From NCBI GenBank assembly GCA_002005505.1, contig KV908377.1, forward strand, positions 628,931 to 659,180: DNA of 30,250 bases. Reading direction: 5' to 3'. The stretch is from Botryococcus braunii. Its lineage: Eukaryota; Chlorophyta; Trebouxiophyceae. Numbering within the stretch: position 1 is the first letter of the stretch; the number at the start of each line of letters is the position of its first letter. The notes beneath the pieces were generated by a model that worked only from the letters and a program-made list of their open reading frames with translations, was not told where the DNA came from and searched no databases. This document shows, piece after piece, positions 26,416-30,250 of the stretch. A program made the position numbers and the translations under genes.

Positions 26416-27281
26416 GGCAAACGTTGGCAGAACCAGACAGGTATGTTCCGGGTACATACCACATTGGGGAAGCGCCAGTCACATATGCATCAGAAATAAT
26501 CCCTCCTAATCAAAATGGTGCACAAGAGCAAGTGAAATTATCATCCAAGAATATCAAGGTTCCAGAGGACTGGTGGGAGGCTAAAAAATCCCCACAGTGG
26601 CCATATTGGTTAGAAGCCATGAACGAAGAGATGGATTCTATAGACTCTCATGAAACATTTGAATACTGTGAGAGACCCTCTGATGTCAAAATTATTCCTT
26701 TGAAATGGGTCTATGCTCTAAAGACTGACAGTTTTGGTGATATTGTCAGATTTAAGGCGAGACTGGTGGCACAAGGTTGCAAGCAAAGGCCAGGTGTTGA
26801 CTACTTTGAAACCTTCGCTCCAGTAAGTACACACACATCTAGGAGGGTGCTGTTAAATCTTGCTACGTCAAATGGGTGGAAAGTTCACCAAGTTGATGTA
26901 AAAACAGCATTCCTAAATGGAACACTGGATGAGGAAGTGTATGTAGCCCAACCTCCTTGTTTCTTTAATGGCGATTCTAATGTTGTGTGCAAGCTACTAA
27001 GATCTTTGTATGGTCGGAAGCAAGCACCACGTGCATGGCACAAGTGTCTGGTTGAAGAGCTTGGAAAATTTGGGTTTATAGCCTGTCAAAGTGATCCAGC
27101 GCTCTTCATTAACAAGAAGTCATTCAAGTCATACGTGTACTTGTTGGTATATGTGGATGATTTGCTGATTGTGAGTGAGGATGTGGAATGTATTCAGTGT
27201 GTTAAGCAACAGCTGACTAGTATATTCTCAATTCACGATCTTGGTGAGATAAATCATTTTTGGGCTGTGAAATCAAGATAA
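26373..27281 (+). pseudogene. Element 2 reverse transcriptase segment
   Basis: 302 codons in a frame shifted from the upstream gag-integrase ORF. RT motifs KWVYALKTD, QVDVKTAFLNG and YVDD (near 27149-27160) remain. SLYGRKQ has Arg where Element 1 has Leu. Homology continues past the stop in other frames, with an indel at about 27255. Confidence 0.92.
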
Positions 27282-28127
27282 ATGAATCCTCACAACTCTA
27301 AAATGACAATGTCCTAAAATTGAGAAATTGGTGGAAGATATGGGCTGCCTGATCAGGGGAAGGAGGTTGATACACCCATGTCAGGTTCTTCTTGCCTACT
27401 CAAATGCCTGAACCTCCTAAAGGGATGACTGGAGAGCAGATTGGATCAGGAATTCCCTTACCAGAAGGTCACAGGTATTTAGAATTAATTGGTTCACTAC
27501 AGTATTTGTCAACAACTACAAGGCCTGATATTTCTCAAGCTGTGGGGATGTTGAGCAGATTTAGAGGAAGCCAACAACATCCCATTGGAATGGAGCAATT
27601 AGAGTACTGAGGTACCTCAACTGCACCAAATACATGGGAATTAAGTATACTGGATCAAATAAAATGAACTGGTATGCTTTGTGGATGCAGATTTTGCAGG
27701 TGATCTGGACAGTAGAAAATCCACAACTGGGTTTGTGTTTCTATTGAACGGATCTGCTGTATCCTGGTCAAGTAAGAGGCAAACTTCCATAGCAACATCC
27801 ACTGTGGAGTCTGAATACATTGCTGTAAGTGCAGCAGTGAAAGAAGCCATGTGGGTGGGAAGTATGCTCTGTGAGTTGGGAGAAGAGATCACATGTGTAA
27901 CCATGTATTGTGATAATCAGGGGTGTGTGTCAAACCTGAGAAATCACATGGTCTCTAAACACACTAAACACATCAGTGTGAGTTACCATCATGCACGAGA
28001 GAAGGTGGTTTGGGGTCAGATTGATCCTACATATGTGCCAACTACTGAAAATGTAGCTGACATGTTCACAAAGCCACTAGCATCTACTGTGTTTGAAAGA
28101 CATCGTAACATGTTGGGAATGCAGTAA
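27282..28127 (+). pseudogene. Element 2 RT-RNase H remnants
   Basis: Homology to the end of Element 1 Pol in pieces of different frame: 27392-27610 (GHRYLELIGSLQYLSTTTRP) and 27681-28127 (RNase H from VDADFAGD through CDNQG and VADMFTKPLAS). Indels near 27255, 27300-27400, 27570 and 27660 separate them, so the 3' half cannot give one polyprotein. Confidence 0.92.
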
Positions 28128-28154
28128 CTGATTGTTGGCATGTCCTGAAAGTAC

Positions 28155-28164
28155 AAGGGGAAGA
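28155..28164 (+). promoter_or_regulatory. Polypurine tract of Element 2
   Basis: aaggggaaga followed by T and the 3' LTR, identical to Element 1. Confidence 0.92.
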
Positions 28165-28165
28165 T

Positions 28166-29268
28166 TGTTGGAATTTGTGTACTGTCAGGACAATCCAAGG
28201 ATGACAAATTTTAACCTGAATAAATTAGCTGTATAGTTGACAATGTGTTCAACTCAAAGGAAACTCTTTGATAAACAGCCAGTGGCCTTTATGGCCACAA
28301 GTAGTAATGGATAAAGTATCTCAGAACATGGTAGAGAAGGACTTTCCTGTTGTTTGTGGCTATTAAAAATTGAGTTTATCCTAATTGTTAATAACGTGAT
28401 AAACTCAATTGGGATAAGGGCCAATTTCCAAGGCTCTGAACCTCAACTCTGATACGAATTCATGAAAAAGGGCCAGAACAGCGCAAGTCAACGCGCTGGT
28501 CTGATAATACTAGGAGCGACTGACCGAAGTCTCAAGCAGTCAATCCGTTGTGTTTGTGAAACGTCTTTGTTGTCTCAAACACTGACTCTCAGCCTGATCT
28601 CAATTAACTCTCATCTCTGTTGGCATCGTGGATGCATTGTGTCAGATCAAGAGGAGATCAGACTGGTGAGACGCACGTTTGTCGCTTACGTTATTCTAGC
28701 AGCCGTAAGTGCTGGTTTATTGAGTTTAACTAAGAAAGTATTCTTGGTAATGTGCAGGCCTGTTAAACTGCTTCCATCATACAATGTTGTTGATGTTGAA
28801 AGTATTTACTTACTTGGTAAGCAGTTTACGCTGCACGTTGGTTTGCAGACAAGTAACCGCATTTGAATTACCAGCAAGATACTGATTGTGTAACATGCAC
28901 AGGATGACACATGCATATGTATCATCGTCTGTGATTTATAATATTAAATACAAACTGGATCTTGCAGGTAATCGTTAGATAGACCAGTGTCGTATACTAC
29001 CCGGTGTAAGTCAATCCGTTGTGTTTGTGAAACGTCTTTGTTGTCTCAAACACTGACTCTCAGCCTGATCTCAATTAACTCTCATCTCTGTTGGCATCGT
29101 GGATGCATTGTGTCAGATCAAGAGGAGATCAGACTGGCCTGTTAAACTGCTTCCATCATACAATGTTGTTGATGTTGAAAGTATTTACTTACTTGGATGA
29201 CACATGCATATGTATCATCGTCTGTGAATTATAATATTAAATACAAACTGGATCTTGCAGGATCCACA
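28166..29268 (+). repeat. Element 2 3' LTR
   Basis: 1103 bp. Blocks: a1 28540-28665; insert 1 28666-28757; b1 28758-28816; insert 2 28817-28902; c1 28903-28967; linker 28968-29010; a2 29011-29136; b2 29137-29195; c2 29196-29260; end 29261-29268. Sites differing from the 5' LTR inside a and c are changed in both internal copies. Confidence 0.95.
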
Positions 29269-29496
29269 GTACTTGCACGATGGACCTCTAGGGTACTTGC
29301 ATGATGGACCTCTAGGACACTTGCACGATGGACCTCTAGGTTACTTGCATGATGGACCTCTAGGGTACTTGCATGATGGACCTCTAGGGCACTTGCACGG
29401 TGGACCTCTAGGGTACTTGCATGATGGACCTCTAGGGTACTTGGATGATGGACCTCTAGGTTACTTGCATGATGGGCGCCTAGAGTACCTGCTTTT
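29269..29496. repeat. 24-bp minisatellite next to Element 2
   Basis: About 9.5 units of gtacttgcatgatggacctc plus tagg, starting at the first base after the LTR. The unit length is a multiple of three, so the array is open and reads as YLHDGPLG repeats; I see no reason to think it is coding. Confidence 0.93.
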
Positions 29497-29794
29497 ACTT
29501 TAGGAGATTAGTCCTTGACATGAGTGGCTCACGGGTGGCTTCGCATCTGCAAATGTGCAGCTCTTGTTGATTGCAAGAACCTACTCTATGTTTACAGATA
29601 GCGGCACAGGCGGGCATGCCAAGGGATACCAAGGTATACTACGTAGTTAGATCCGGACGTCTTGCCGACTCTTAAGAAAGCTTTGAATTCCCATCAAGGG
29701 CATGCGTTTGAGCACCCATCATGGTTCACCATTGACGTCTTTTATACAACGAGGACCCAGCAGGCCCATAAGGTTGCACTGTTGAAGGCACCCA

Positions 29795-29893
<99 letters not shown>

Positions 29894-30250
29894 GCACGCG
29901 CATGCGCGTGTGCGCATCCAATCAGCAGCAAGCTTTAAGGTTCCCCCTCATCCCGGGGGCGGGGGTAATAAGACCTGGACGACCACTTCCAAATCCATAT
30001 GCTTACCCACTGTTTATACCCAACATCGTGTGAATTGGGTATGTTCGAGGCTATGTCCCACACTGACCCCACACCACACCTGTGAAAGAGAGTAGTATCT
30101 TTGCCTACTCCGCAATCTCTCAAATGAATGGATAAAAGCTTTCTGAAAACTTTCCGCGGGTTAGTCCTTCGCTAACTTTTTCACATAGCTTCATAGCTAG
30201 CTGACAGCATCACCGGCACTACGGAAAGGCCACAAGGGATTGTGAATGTG
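29497..30250. other. Intergenic region
   Basis: No gene recognised. Contains a CA tract (29796-29879) running into alternating CG (29880-29896), otherwise unremarkable sequence. Confidence 0.5.
29796..29896. repeat. (CA)n-(CG)n microsatellite
   Basis: About 84 bp of CA then about 16 bp of alternating CG; both parts favour left-handed DNA. Confidence 0.96.

Larger units (their letters stand above)
22023..29268 (+). mobile_element. Element 2: decayed Ty1/copia LTR retrotransposon
   Basis: 5' LTR (22023-23124), primer site (23126-23140), ORF0 (23145-23765), gag-pol pieces (23731-28127), polypurine tract (28155-28164), 3' LTR (28166-29268). Same layout as Element 1 and clearly related in protein, but the LTR DNA is mostly unalignable by eye. 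LTRs differ at about 20 sites (roughly 2 per cent by eye). The flanking five bases do not match (caaac on the left, gtact on the right), so no target duplication is seen. Confidence 0.95.

Noticed and set aside
29269..29496. CRISPR-like array
   Set aside because: Units are contiguous with no spacers, and the genome is eukaryotic.
29255..29503. YLHDGPLG repeat protein
   Set aside because: A 24-bp minisatellite open only because 24 is divisible by three; it starts inside an LTR and shows no independent coding sign.

Overview
The window looks like nuclear DNA from a eukaryote of the green-plant lineage, most likely a green alga. Two intron-containing host genes can be read on the minus strand: a plastid-type GNAT acetyltransferase (6 exons, 2325-7782) and an Mpo1/DUF962 2-hydroxy fatty acid dioxygenase-like gene (4 exons, 9339-10866). 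A third, unidentified set of exon-like blocks lies on the plus strand at 269-1333. Evidence for the lineage is the GNAT family type and Ty1/copia elements whose primer site resembles that of Drosophila copia. The species cannot be named from sequence alone. Long dinucleotide tracts and minisatellites fill introns and intergenic DNA.

Layout: 1-1333 plus-strand exon-like blocks; 1334-2324 intergenic with a CA tract; 2325-7782 GNAT gene, whose introns hold a minisatellite made of copies of a splice acceptor, a large GA/G tract and a 21-bp minisatellite; 7783-9338 intergenic with CT/CA tracts; 9339-10866 Mpo1-like gene; 10867-12416 repeats; 12422-19580 a complete, young Ty1/copia element (Element 1) with 5-bp target duplication; 19586-22022 older repeats including a long palindrome; 22023-29268 a second, diverged and decayed Ty1/copia element (Element 2); 29269-30250 a 24-bp minisatellite and a CA tract.

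The most unusual structure is in the LTRs (about 1.1 kb). In both elements each LTR carries the same segment twice in tandem. The upstream copy (a1-b1-c1) is interrupted by two intron-like inserts of 92 bp and 85/86 bp with GT...AG ends. The downstream copy (a2-b2-c2) lacks exactly those inserts. A third GT...AG interval, from the base after c1 to the last base of c2, would, if removed, give a leader a-b-c joined to the last bases of the LTR and the primer site. That leader is the same sequence as the downstream copy. The simplest reading is that the distal half of the LTR is a reverse-transcribed spliced leader, renewed in each replication cycle from the intron-containing half. In Element 2 the two LTRs differ at several sites, and four of these differences are shared by both copies inside each LTR, which supports such renewal.

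Both elements also have an extra ORF (ORF0, with a CxxC motif) between the primer site and Gag, then Gag-protease-integrase-RT-RNase H in Ty1/copia order. Element 1 has one frameshift in gag and a broken ORF0; Element 2 has an intact ORF0 but several frameshifts in pol.
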